NCBI RefSeq assembly: GCF_016758175.1
Contig: NZ_QYAB01000001.1
Location: forward strand, 244,991 to 308,990
Direction: 5' to 3'
Length of the DNA stretch: 64,000 nucleotides
From: Leucobacter zeae
GTDB lineage: Bacteria > Actinomycetota > Actinomycetes > Actinomycetales > Microbacteriaceae
Numbering within the stretch: the first letter of the stretch is position 1; the number at the start of each line of letters is the position of its first letter. The translations under genes were made by a program, and so were the position numbers. Shown piece after piece: positions 1 to 8,169 of this stretch. The notes under the pieces were generated by a model, which saw nothing but the letters and a program-made list of their open reading frames with translations, was not told where the DNA came from and did no database searches.

Positions 1-2
1 TC

Positions 3-851
3 AGGCGCCCGGGTGCGGGTGACGTCCGCGTGCTGGGCGAGGATCCGCTGGACGCGCCGCGATCGTGGCGGTCCCGGATCGGCATCGTCGCGCAGAGCAC
101 GGGCGATCTCGGCCCGTTCTCCCCCCGCGAGCTCATCGCCCACTTCGGCGCGCTCTACGCGAATCCGCGCGGGGTCGACGAGGTGCTCGAGCTCGTGGGG
201 CTCACGGATCAGGCGGGCAAGCGGGCGAGCCGCATGTCGGGCGGTCAGCAGCGCCGGCTCGACGTGGCCCTCGGCATCGTCGGGCGCCCCGAGCTGCTGT
301 TCCTCGACGAGCCGACGACGGGCTTCGACCCCGAAGCGCGCAGGCGCTTCTGGGACATGCTGGCCGGGCTCACCGGCGAGGGCACGGCGATCCTGCTCAC
401 GACGCACTACCTCGACGAGGCGGCGCACCTGGCCGATCGTGTCGGGGTGCTCACGGGCGGCAGGATCGTGGCCGAGGCGGCCCCGGCCGACCTCGGCGGT
501 CCCGAGGCGCGCGTGCCGGTCGTGCGCTGGCGCGACGCGACGGGGATGGCGCGCGAGGAGCGCACCGCGACTCCCGGCGCGCTCATCTCGCGGCTCGCGG
601 CGGAGGCGGCGGAAGCCGGGCTTCCGGGCGGCGAGCCGCAGGACCTCGAGGTGCGCCGGCCGTCGCTCGAGGAGATCTACCTCGGGCTCATCGCAGGCGA
701 GAGCACAGGCAATGACCAGGGCGATGGCGCAGGCGAGAGCGAGGCCGTGGGCGCGCAGAATCCCGCTCAGGGCTCCGCCGCGCCGTGCCGCGCAGAAGGA
801 ACGGGCGACGCGGATCACGCCGTCGCCGCGACGAGAGGAGTGGCGGCATGA
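3..851 (+). CDS. ABC-2 exporter ATP-binding protein (5' partial)
   Basis: ATPase subunit of a drug/antibiotic-type ABC exporter. The gene starts before the window, so the Walker A loop is missing. Visible are the Q-loop region (IVAQSTGDLGPFSPRE), the signature SGGQQRR (near 238-258), Walker B LLFLDEPTTGFDP (near 295-333) and the H-loop TTHYLDEA. The C-terminal part is an Ala/Gly-rich extension. The stop overlaps the next start (ATGA), so it is translationally coupled to the permease. The DrrA-like assignment follows from the LDEPTTGFDP motif and an ABC-2 permease partner. The substrate is unknown. Confidence 0.93.
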   Translation, partial: RRPGAGDVRVLGEDPLDAPRSWRSRIGIVAQSTGDLGPFSPRELIAHFGALYANPRGVDEVLELVGLTDQAGKRASRMSGGQQRRLDVALGIVGRPELLFLDEPTTGFDPEARRRFWDMLAGLTGEGTAILLTTHYLDEAAHLADRVGVLTGGRIVAEAAPADLGGPEARVPVVRWRDATGMAREERTATPGALISRLAAEAAEAGLPGGEPQDLEVRRPSLEEIYLGLIAGESTGNDQGDGAGESEAVGAQNPAQGSAAPCRAEGTGDADHAVAATRGVAA

Positions 852-1732
852 CCGCGACAGACGCGCGCACGAGCGCGCACGACGGCACGGGGCACACTTC
901 GCCCCGGCCGACGCCCGGGGCTCCCGGGGTGCTGCGGGCCGGGCTGTCGGCGATCCGGCTCGAGCTCCTCGCCTACTTCCGCACGCCGGACACGATCTTC
1001 TTCACCTTCCTCTTCCCGATCCTCATGCTCGGGATCTTCGGGGTCGCCTTCGACTCGATGGGAGAGGTCGGCGCGCAGCCCGACGGCAGCGGCGGGATCT
1101 CGATGGCCGCCTACTACCTGCCCGGCATGGTCGCGGCCGGCCTGCTGCTCACCGGCGTGCAGAACCTCGCCATCGACATCGCGCGCGAGAAGGGGGAGGG
1201 CTGGCTGCGGCGGCTCGGCGGGACCCCGCTCTCGCCCGTGTCGTACTTCATCGGCAAGGGCGGCATGATCCTCGTCACCTCGATCCTGCAGCTCGCCCTG
1301 CTGCTCGTATTCGCCGCGACCGTGCTCGGGGTCGAGCTGCCGTCCGACCCGGCGCTCTGGCTGCGCTTCGCCTGGATCTACCTGCTCGGGATCGCGACCA
1401 TGACCCTGCTCGGGATCGCGCTCTCGGCGGCTCCGCGCTCGTCGCGCAGCGCCACCGCCGTCGTGCTGCCGATCGCGATGCTGCTGCAGTTCATCTCTGG
1501 CGTCTACCTGCAGTTCACGATGCTGCCCGAGTGGCTGCAGAACCTGGCGTCGCTGTTCCCGCTGAAATGGCTCGCGCAGGGGATGCGCAGCGTGTTCCTG
1601 CCCGACCACTTCGCAGGGGCCGAGCCGTCGGGCTCCTGGGACCTCTGGCTCGTCGCGCTGCACCTCGCGGTCTGGTTCGCCGCGGGCCTCACCGTGAGCA
1701 TCCTCACGTTCCGCTGGAACCGTCGGTCGTAG
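848..1732 (+). CDS. ABC-2 type transporter permease
   Basis: Integral-membrane partner (294 aa) of the preceding ATPase. The ATG at 848 lies inside the upstream stop (ATGA), which fixes the start. After a ~35-residue cytoplasmic N-terminus come about six hydrophobic segments (for example around TIFFTFLFPILMLGIFG, AAYYLPGMVAAGLLLTG and the C-terminal WLVALHLAVWFAAGLTVSIL), typical of ABC-2 membrane proteins. A two-component system follows 66 bp downstream on the same strand, as in many antibiotic-sensing export loci, so the sensor pair probably controls this transporter. That link is inference. Confidence 0.92.
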   Translation: MTATDARTSAHDGTGHTSPRPTPGAPGVLRAGLSAIRLELLAYFRTPDTIFFTFLFPILMLGIFGVAFDSMGEVGAQPDGSGGISMAAYYLPGMVAAGLLLTGVQNLAIDIAREKGEGWLRRLGGTPLSPVSYFIGKGGMILVTSILQLALLLVFAATVLGVELPSDPALWLRFAWIYLLGIATMTLLGIALSAAPRSSRSATAVVLPIAMLLQFISGVYLQFTMLPEWLQNLASLFPLKWLAQGMRSVFLPDHFAGAEPSGSWDLWLVALHLAVWFAAGLTVSILTFRWNRRS

Positions 1733-1798
1733 TGCCGCGCCGCGAGCCGCCGGAGGCCGGCCCGCGCCGGTCGCCGCGGTCCATGAGAGGGTGAGTGC

Positions 1799-3136
1799 AT
1801 GAGCGAGTGGGAGGCGGCGCCGAGCCGGCCGTTGCGGTGGTGGGACCTCGGGGTCTCGGCGATCCTCGTGGTGATGGGGACGCTCGGCGTCCTCGAGCTC
1901 GTCCTCGACGCGGCACCGGTCGCGCCGGCCGAGCTCGCGCTGATCCTCGGCGCGCTCATCGTGTTCGCGCTCTGGTACGCGGCGCTCGGCAGGGCGGCCC
2001 TGCGCCGAGCGACGCTCGAGGAGCCGATGCGCCGCGCCGACACCGTCTACCTCGTCGGCATGATCCTCATCGTCGCCGCGGCCACGGCGCTGTTCGCCAA
2101 TTACGCCACGCTGCAGGTCGTCGCCTACCCGATCGTCTGGACGATCGCGAGCCGCTACCGCGCCGCGGTCGCCTGGAGCGGAGTGCTCGCCGTTGCGGTC
2201 GGGGTCGGGTTCACGGGCGCGTTCACCCGGTTCGGGGTGGGCGGGGGGATCGGCGTCGCCGCCGCGATCGCGTTCCTGTCGTTCGCATTCGCCGTGGCGA
2301 TGGGCACCTGGATCACCCGCATCTTCGCGCAGGGCGAGCGCTATCGGGCGCTCGCCGAGGAGTTGCGGCGGTCGCAGGCCGAGGTCGCCGCACTCTCGGA
2401 GTCCGCGGGGGCGGCCGCCGAGCGCGAGCGCCTCTCGCGCGAGCTGCACGACACGCTCACGCAGACGCTCGCCGGGCTCGTGATGCTCAGCGAGCAGGCC
2501 GAGCGGGCGCTCGGGGCGGGGGACTCGGACCGCGCTGCCGACCGCCTCGCGCGCGTCGGGTCCGCCGCGCGCGAGGCGGTGGCCGAGGCGCGGGCGCTCG
2601 TCGCCACGACCCAGCCGCTCGGGGACGGGGGACTCGAAGCGGCGATCGAGCGGGTCGTGGCCCGTCTGCGCGCCGACACCGACCTGCAGGTCGCGTGCGA
2701 TCTCGAACCCCAGGCGCTCGACCGGGAACGCCAGGTCGTGCTCCTGCGCGCCGCGCAGGAGGGGCTGTCGAACGCCAGGAAGCACGCGCGGGCCTCGCGG
2801 GTGTCGGTGTCGCTGGCGCGTTCCGCAGACGGAGGAGCCGTGCTCGTGGTGGACGACGACGGCGTCGGGCCGGCCGGCGCCGGGCGCGCGCTCGGCGTCG
2901 ACGGCGCCGACTCTGCACGCGTCGACGGGTACGGGCTCACGGGGCTCGCCGATCGCGTCCGCGCCGTCGGCGGGAGGGTGAGCTTCGGCGCGGGGCCGCG
3001 CGGCGGTTCCCGGCTCGAGGTGCGGCTCGATCCCGCCGCGCAGCACCTGCCTGCGATCGGGTCCGACCCGCAGGCGCCCGGACCCGCGCCCCGCGGCGCG
3101 GCGGTCGCCGGCGCCGCGGACGGAGGCGCGGCATGA
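1799..3136 (+). CDS. Two-component sensor histidine kinase (DesK/NarX type)
   Basis: Membrane sensor kinase of 445 aa. The N-terminal ~180 residues hold about six predicted membrane helices with no sizeable extracellular domain, suggesting membrane-state or intramembrane sensing. The HisKA_3 dimerisation domain follows with the phosphoacceptor His217 in ERERLSRELHDTLTQTL. The HATPase_c domain has AAQEGLSNARKHA (N box), a DDDGVG motif and GYGLTGLADRV. Start ATG at 1799 follows a GAGAGGG ribosome site. It overlaps the response-regulator start by ATGA, so both are made from one mRNA, probably including the upstream exporter. Signal unknown. Confidence 0.94.
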   Translation: MSEWEAAPSRPLRWWDLGVSAILVVMGTLGVLELVLDAAPVAPAELALILGALIVFALWYAALGRAALRRATLEEPMRRADTVYLVGMILIVAAATALFANYATLQVVAYPIVWTIASRYRAAVAWSGVLAVAVGVGFTGAFTRFGVGGGIGVAAAIAFLSFAFAVAMGTWITRIFAQGERYRALAEELRRSQAEVAALSESAGAAAERERLSRELHDTLTQTLAGLVMLSEQAERALGAGDSDRAADRLARVGSAAREAVAEARALVATTQPLGDGGLEAAIERVVARLRADTDLQVACDLEPQALDRERQVVLLRAAQEGLSNARKHARASRVSVSLARSADGGAVLVVDDDGVGPAGAGRALGVDGADSARVDGYGLTGLADRVRAVGGRVSFGAGPRGGSRLEVRLDPAAQHLPAIGSDPQAPGPAPRGAAVAGAADGGAA

Positions 3137-3855
3137 TCCGGGTGCTCGTGGTCGACGACCACCCGATCGTGCGCGCGGGCATCGTCGGCCTGCTCGACAC
3201 CGAGCCCGACTTCGACGTCGTCGGAGAGGCCGCGTCGGGCGAGGACGCGCTGGCGCTCGTGGACGGCCTCAGGCCCGACGTCGTGCTGATGGACCTGCGG
3301 ATGCCGGGCATCGGCGGCGTCGAGGCGACACGACGCATCGTGCACGGCGATCGGACGCACCGGCCCCGCATCCTGGTGTTCACGACCTACGAGGACGACG
3401 ACCAGATCCTCGCCGCCATCGAGGCCGGGGCCGGCGGCTATCTCGTCAAGGCAGCGCCCGCAGCCGAGCTCGCGGCGGGGGTGCGCGCCGTCGCGGCGGG
3501 CCAGACCGTGCTCGCGCCCTCGATCGCTGCGGCACTCGTCGCGCGGGCGACCGGGGGAGCGGGAGCGGGCGGCGGGGCGAGCGGACGCACAGTGCCGGAG
3601 CGCGCCGCAGCGGACGCGGCCGGCGGCGGTTCCGCAGGCCGCGCCGGGGACCGTGCTCCGGGCCCGACCCTGACCCCGCGGGAGACCGAGATCCTGTCGC
3701 TCGTCGCCGAGGGGCTCAGCAACCCCGGCATCGCCGAGCGGCTGTTCATCGGCGAGTCGACGGTGAAGACGCACCTGCTCCACGTGTTCGAGAAGCTCGG
3801 CGTCTCCGACCGCACGCGCGCGGTCACCCGGGCCATGGAGTGCGGCCTCCTCTGA
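3133..3855 (+). CDS. NarL/FixJ-family response regulator
   Basis: Cognate regulator (240 aa) of the kinase upstream. Receiver domain 1-120: acidic pocket D8/D9, phosphoacceptor D54 in VVLMDLRMPG, conserved K near GGYLVKAA. An Ala/Gly-rich linker of roughly 45 residues, longer than usual, leads to a LuxR-type helix-turn-helix (TLTPRETEILSLVAEGLSNPGIAERLF, then STVKTHLLHVFEKLGVSDRTRAV). The start ATG overlaps the kinase stop. It faces the siderophore-interacting gene tail to tail. Confidence 0.95.
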   Translation: MIRVLVVDDHPIVRAGIVGLLDTEPDFDVVGEAASGEDALALVDGLRPDVVLMDLRMPGIGGVEATRRIVHGDRTHRPRILVFTTYEDDDQILAAIEAGAGGYLVKAAPAAELAAGVRAVAAGQTVLAPSIAAALVARATGGAGAGGGASGRTVPERAAADAAGGGSAGRAGDRAPGPTLTPRETEILSLVAEGLSNPGIAERLFIGESTVKTHLLHVFEKLGVSDRTRAVTRAMECGLL

Positions 3856-3905
3856 CCGCTCCACCGGACGGTTGTGCACAGCGCCAGGCCCGAGCTCGAA
3901 CAACC

Positions 3906-3934
3906 CTGTGGATAATTACACCCATGTAATTCAC
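3906..3934 (+). repeat. 29-bp repeat, copy A (DnaA-box-like + TTACA-N4-TGTAA)
   Basis: Starts with TGTGGATAA (perfect complement of the DnaA box TTATCCACA) followed by the perfect inverted repeat TTACA-CCCA-TGTAA and ATTCAC. It differs from copy B at only three of 29 positions. It lies between two convergent genes, where no promoter is expected. Function unknown. Confidence 0.8.
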
Positions 3935-4037
3935 CGGGTCGAGGTGCTCGGGATCCGCACGGTAGCAGCGATCTCGGGGGCCCTCGGCTCGCGCCGCAGG
4001 GGTCCTCGACCCGGTTTCCCCACAGGTGGCGGCGGAT

Positions 4038-4066
4038 CTGTGGATAAATACACCGATGTCATTCAC
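4038..4066 (+). repeat. 29-bp repeat, copy B
   Basis: Direct copy of the element at 3906-3934, 132 bp downstream. Again TGTGGATAA, then TACACCGATGTCATTCAC. The surrounding 237 bp between the response regulator and the siderophore-interacting gene show no other gene. A related, weaker copy lies in front of nrdH at 25268. Confidence 0.8.
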
Positions 4067-4092
4067 AGGCCGGGGCGAGCGGCTGGATCGGC

Positions 4093-4926
4093 CTACTTCG
4101 CCCGCCAGTACCCGCAGAAGGCGACGGCGGAACGGTCGACTCCGCGGTCGTTCACGAGATGGCGGCGCCCGCCGGTGGCGAGCTGCTGCTCGCCCGCGAC
4201 GAAGGCCGAGACCGGTCCCTCCCACGCGGGGAGCCCTGTCAGCGCGGCCAGCGCCTCGGCGCCGGGATTGGAGCCGGGATCCCGCACGATCCAGCGCACG
4301 TCGACGCCGTCCGGGGCCCCGGCCGGCTGCCGATCCGCGGCGTCGGGCACCTCGACGATCGCGTGCCCGACCGCGTCGCGCGGCAGGTCTCGCAGAATGC
4401 CGAGCACGGCGGGCAGCGCGCTCTCGTCGCCGGCGAGTACGACGCGGTCCGTCCCCGCCACCGGTCGGTAGCCGCAGCCCTGGTCGATGAGCGCGACGCG
4501 CTCGCCGAGGGGGAGCGAGGCCGCCCACGGCCCGGCGATGCCCGCTGCAGACGCCCCCGCGGCTGCCCCGTCGGATCCGCCCTCCCCGTGCACGACGAAG
4601 TCGATGTCGAGCCGGCCCGCGGCCGCATCGAAGGCCCGGACCGTGTAGTTGCGGATCGCCGGCCGGGTCGCGCGCGGCAGGGTCAGGTAGCGGAGGTAGC
4701 CGCGCATGTCGAAGCGCTCCGAGAGCCGGTCGAAGCGCGTGGCATCGCCTGCGACGGGGATGGCGAGTCGGAACCACTGGTCGAATCCGAGGTGCCGCCA
4801 GTCCGCGAGCCCGTCGCCGGCGACGCCGAGGCGCACGAAGCTCGGGGAGATGCGTTCGGCGCTCACGACCTCGGCGGTGACGAGACCGGTGGTCGCGTGG
4901 GCGACGGCGATGTTGCTGGCGGGCAT
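4093..4926 (-). CDS. Siderophore-interacting FAD-dependent reductase
   Basis: NAD(P)H:FAD oxidoreductase-type protein (277 aa) of the ViuB/SIP family, which reductively releases iron from ferric siderophores in the cytoplasm. The FAD-binding signature RxYTxR is visible at 92-97 (RNYTVR), followed by the FAD-binding beta-barrel and a C-terminal SIP domain (VLAGDESALPAVLGIL, then AFVAGE and CGYWRAK). The ATG at 4926 is chosen because GGAGG sits four bases upstream. The GH32 gene ends 64 bp upstream on the same strand, so read-through is possible. I see no DtxR/IdeR-type iron box. Confidence 0.92.
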   Translation of the reverse strand: MPASNIAVAHATTGLVTAEVVSAERISPSFVRLGVAGDGLADWRHLGFDQWFRLAIPVAGDATRFDRLSERFDMRGYLRYLTLPRATRPAIRNYTVRAFDAAAGRLDIDFVVHGEGGSDGAAAGASAAGIAGPWAASLPLGERVALIDQGCGYRPVAGTDRVVLAGDESALPAVLGILRDLPRDAVGHAIVEVPDAADRQPAGAPDGVDVRWIVRDPGSNPGAEALAALTGLPAWEGPVSAFVAGEQQLATGGRRHLVNDRGVDRSAVAFCGYWRAK

Positions 4927-4990
4927 GGGGCCTCCGGTGGTGGAGTGCGGTCGCGGGGTCCGAGGCCGCATCGAGTTCGGCACCCCCAAG

Positions 4991-6490
4991 CTAGTTCATC
5001 TGATGAAGTGCCGCAACCGGGGCGGCGCTCGCGTCGGCTCGCGTGACATCTGAGGCCGTCAGGTGCACGAGCCGCACCGTTCCTCCGACGCCGCGCACGC
5101 TCATGCTCGGCGCGCGCAGATCGCCGATGAGATCCGTCAGCACGCGTGTGCCGTCCTCGGCGTAGATCTCCACGGAGTCCTCGTCCAGCCACAGCGCGAG
5201 CGGGATCTCGGGCGCCGCCGCCACGGGCATGCGCTGCACGCTCGCGAAACCCTCGGGGAACCCCTGCGATGCGCCCCGCCGGTCGCAGGAGAGCTGCTGC
5301 GCCTCTGCATCGTATGCGAGCTCGAGCGAGCGGTCGCCGGCTTCGAATCGGACGGCGAAGCCGCGCGCGTCCCCGAGCGCCACGGCGAACTCGATGCGAC
5401 GCCCCGCGCTGCCCGGTGCAGGGATCGGCACGGGGGTCGGGAGGGTCTCGCCCGCCTCGATGTCCTCGAGTCGCGCGATCCCGACGACGGCAGGTGCGAT
5501 CGGTTCCTGGCGCAGGACGAGGCGCCCGCCCGCGGGGACGAGCGACAGACGACGAGGCAGGGTCATGCGGCCCCGCGAGGGGCGTTCCGGCGCGACGGGG
5601 AAGGTGCGCGCGTAATCCCAGTTGCTCATCCATGCGATGAGGGTGCGGTGGTCGTCGGGGAGCCCGGCGAAGGTCACCCCGGCGTAGCAGTCGCGGCCGT
5701 AGTCGAGCCAGTCGAGCGCCAGCATGCCACCCTCGTCGTCGGGGACCGTCTCGGGGTGGCGCTCCTCGGGTGTGAACTCGCGCCCGTCGAACTCGCCGAT
5801 GAAGTACTGGGTGCCCGAGCCGCCGGCGATCCCGCCCGGGTTCAGGCTCACGATCAGCACCCAACGGGTCTGCTGCGTCCCTGCGACCTGCAGCGGGAAG
5901 AGATCCGGGCACTCCCACACTCCGCCGACCGCTCCCTCGGGGCCGAACGACGACAGGTGCGTCCACGTCAGCAGGTCGTCCGACCGATAGAGCACCACCT
6001 GCCGGTCCTCCGCCTCGACCGCCAGCAGGACCCAGTAGGACTCAGCGCCGTTCTCCCAGCGGATGACCTTCGGGTCGCGGAAGTGCGCAGAATCGCGATC
6101 GAGCACCGGGTTCCTCGCGTACTTGGTCCAGGTCATCCCGTCATCCGTGCTGAATGCGAGGGACTGGGCCTCGTGGGCGCGCTCCGTCGACTCCGAGGTG
6201 TAGATCGCCACCAGAGCGGGGTCGGCATCCGTGCCGAAGCCGGAGGTGTTCCCGGCGTCGAGGACGATCGAGCCCGAGAAGACCTCCTCGGATCCATCGA
6301 ATGGAATCGCGACGGGGTGCTCCTCCCAGTGCACGAGGTCGGTGCTCGATGCGTGCCCCCAGCTCAGATTGCGGTGATCGATGCCGATCGGGTTGCACTG
6401 GAAGTAGAGGTGGTAGCGGCCCCTGTGGAAGATCAGTCCGTTGGGATCGTTCATCCAGTTGCTGCGGGGCGCGAAGTGCAGGCGGTTCAT
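4991..6490 (-). CDS. GH32 beta-fructofuranosidase / fructan hydrolase
   Basis: Intracellular glycoside hydrolase family 32 enzyme (499 aa) cleaving sucrose or short fructans. All three family motifs are intact: NDPNG at 14-18 with nucleophile D15, RDP at 138-140 (transition-state stabiliser), and the EC motif WECPDL with acid/base E193. A C-terminal beta-sandwich of ~150 residues follows. No signal peptide, so the substrate must be imported, fitting the upstream symporter. ATG 6490 has AGGAG just before it. The last codons contain the inverted repeat TTCATCTGATGAA (4995-5007). Confidence 0.94.
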   Translation of the reverse strand: MNRLHFAPRSNWMNDPNGLIFHRGRYHLYFQCNPIGIDHRNLSWGHASSTDLVHWEEHPVAIPFDGSEEVFSGSIVLDAGNTSGFGTDADPALVAIYTSESTERAHEAQSLAFSTDDGMTWTKYARNPVLDRDSAHFRDPKVIRWENGAESYWVLLAVEAEDRQVVLYRSDDLLTWTHLSSFGPEGAVGGVWECPDLFPLQVAGTQQTRWVLIVSLNPGGIAGGSGTQYFIGEFDGREFTPEERHPETVPDDEGGMLALDWLDYGRDCYAGVTFAGLPDDHRTLIAWMSNWDYARTFPVAPERPSRGRMTLPRRLSLVPAGGRLVLRQEPIAPAVVGIARLEDIEAGETLPTPVPIPAPGSAGRRIEFAVALGDARGFAVRFEAGDRSLELAYDAEAQQLSCDRRGASQGFPEGFASVQRMPVAAAPEIPLALWLDEDSVEIYAEDGTRVLTDLIGDLRAPSMSVRGVGGTVRLVHLTASDVTRADASAAPVAALHQMN

Positions 6491-6617
6491 GTCTCCTGGG
6501 TTCTGAATCGGACGCGGGCGAGGGTGGGAGGGCTTCGGCGGCACGCGAGGAGACCCGCGCCGATGCGCTGCCGGATGCGGCGCGGGCGAGGGTCTCCTCG
6601 GCACGGGGGCGCGCACG

Positions 6618-7919
6618 CTACTGCTGCACCGTCTTCACGACGCCGGTCACGCCCGACCGGCCCGTTCGGATGAACGCGTCCCCCTGCACGTCCTGGTCGT
6701 CCTTCTTGAGTGCGAAGAACGCCCAGAGGCCCGCGCAGGCGACGACGCCGGCGATCACGAAGAAGGTGGGCTGGAACCCGAGCGCGTCGCGGATGTACCC
6801 GAACGGGATCGCGAAGAGCGTGTTGCCGAGCTGCGCGGACACCTCGAAGCCGACCAGGTACAGCGTTGCGGAGAGTGCGGCGTTGAAGTGCAGCGTGAGG
6901 TAGCGGAAGATGCCGAGGATGAAGAGCGGCACTTCGACGGCGTGAAACATCTTCACGACCGAGATGACGACGGGATCCGTGAAGATCGCGGAGCCGAGAA
7001 TGCGCAGGCACATCACCGTCACTCCGAGGAGCAGGATGTTGCGCACGCCCACGCGGCGCATGAGGATCGGCACGAGCATCATGCAGCCGGCCTCGGCGAA
7101 CACCTGGACCGAGTTCAGGATGCCGTACGTGTGGATGCCGACGTCCTCGTTCTCGAACAACCCGGCGTAGAAGTTGGGGAACATCTGGTTGTCGTAGAGG
7201 TTGTAGAAGGTCCAGCTGAAGATCACGAAGGCGATCACGACCCAGAGGTGCTTCATCCGCAGGACTGCGGCCATCTCGCGCAGTCCCGGTGTCGTCGGAT
7301 GCGCGACGTGCCCCGGTGCGAGCGGTACGCCGTCGGTCTTCCAGAAGACCTGCACCAGCAGGCAGATGACGCCGAAGGCCGAGCCGAGGAAGAAGTTGAT
7401 CGCCGGATTCACCGTGAAGATGAAGCCGGTGAAGAGGGCCGCGATGCCGTAGCCGAGGGACCCCCAGCCGCGGGCCTGACCGTACTCGAAGCCGTAGGTG
7501 CGGCTCATGCGCTCGGAGAACGCCTCGAGCAGTCCGACCGCGGCGGTGTAGCCGAAGGGCAGATAGACGGCGCCGGCGATGACGCCGGCGAGGAAGGTGG
7601 CGTCGTTCTGCAGCAGCGGCTGATAGACGAAGAGCACGAACGGGGCGAGGCTCGCCATGACTGCCGAGGAGATGATGACGAGGTGCCGACTGAGCACGAG
7701 GCGATCCTGCACCATGCCGTAGAGGAACATCACCGCGATCGTCGAGAGGGAGTTGATCGAGTAGACGGTGCCGATCTGGCCTCCGCTCAGGCCCAGGCCC
7801 TTCTCGAGCCAGACGGAGAAGAAGGACCACCAGATGCCCCATCCGGCGAAGAATACGAACAGCGTCGTCGAACTCTGCAGGTAGGCGCCGTTCCTGAGCA
7901 GGCGCGTGTTGATAGCCAC
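6618..7919 (-). CDS. MFS oligosaccharide:H+ symporter (sucrose permease-like)
   Basis: Twelve-helix transporter (433 aa) resembling the LacY/CscB (OHS) family: the start region YLQSSTTLFVFFAGWGIWWSFFSVWL, the motif GxxYSINSLSTIAVMFLYGMVQDRL, and YGQARGWGSLGYGIAA are typical. The GTG at 7919 is preferred because GGAGG lies eight bases upstream; a longer reading frame has no ribosome site. It is the first gene of a minus-strand unit with GH32. The LacI operator 78 bp upstream implies induction by the transported sugar. The family points to sucrose or a short fructo-oligosaccharide; exact sugar inferred. Confidence 0.92.
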   Translation of the reverse strand: MAINTRLLRNGAYLQSSTTLFVFFAGWGIWWSFFSVWLEKGLGLSGGQIGTVYSINSLSTIAVMFLYGMVQDRLVLSRHLVIISSAVMASLAPFVLFVYQPLLQNDATFLAGVIAGAVYLPFGYTAAVGLLEAFSERMSRTYGFEYGQARGWGSLGYGIAALFTGFIFTVNPAINFFLGSAFGVICLLVQVFWKTDGVPLAPGHVAHPTTPGLREMAAVLRMKHLWVVIAFVIFSWTFYNLYDNQMFPNFYAGLFENEDVGIHTYGILNSVQVFAEAGCMMLVPILMRRVGVRNILLLGVTVMCLRILGSAIFTDPVVISVVKMFHAVEVPLFILGIFRYLTLHFNAALSATLYLVGFEVSAQLGNTLFAIPFGYIRDALGFQPTFFVIAGVVACAGLWAFFALKKDDQDVQGDAFIRTGRSGVTGVVKTVQQ

Positions 7920-7996
7920 GGTATGGACCTCCGTCGGTCTCCGCGCAGTCCGGGCGGCGCTGCCAGGCTCTGCGCGGTGCAAATGGGGTTGTCTCG

Positions 7997-8016
7997 GTGC
8001 TAAATGGATTTAGCAC
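7997..8016. promoter_or_regulatory. LacI-family operator
   Basis: Inverted repeat GTGCTAAAT-GG-ATTTAGCAC, perfect except for the two-base centre, in the divergent promoter region between the sugar symporter and the lacI-type gene. Size, symmetry and position match a LacI-family operator that could control both directions. Confidence 0.88.
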
Positions 8017-8169
8017 AGGAAAGATAACACGCGCTGGATCGGTGGTCAACGCTTTCCGGAGCGCCCGGTCGACACGGTCGCCGCAGCCGGGCGCTCCCCG
8101 TGATCGGCCTCGCCTCGGTATCGTGGGGGCAGCGCCGTGCCGAGCGCGCGTCGGAGTGAGGAGGGGCCC

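Noticed and set aside
3906..4066. Replication origin because of perfect DnaA boxes
   Set aside because: Only two boxes, no A+T-rich unwinding region, and none of dnaA, dnaN, gyrB, rpmH or parAB is nearby.
3872..4471. Open frame covering both 29-bp repeats, giving VDNYTHVIHR and VDKYTDVIHR peptides
   Set aside because: It runs into the siderophore-interacting gene on the other strand, its composition is not protein-like beyond the repeats, and it has no ribosome site. The peptide repeat follows from the DNA repeat.
4995..5007. TTCATCTGATGAA as an operator for the siderophore-interacting gene
   Set aside because: The palindrome lies in the last codons of GH32 and is short enough to arise by chance; no promoter element could be placed next to it.
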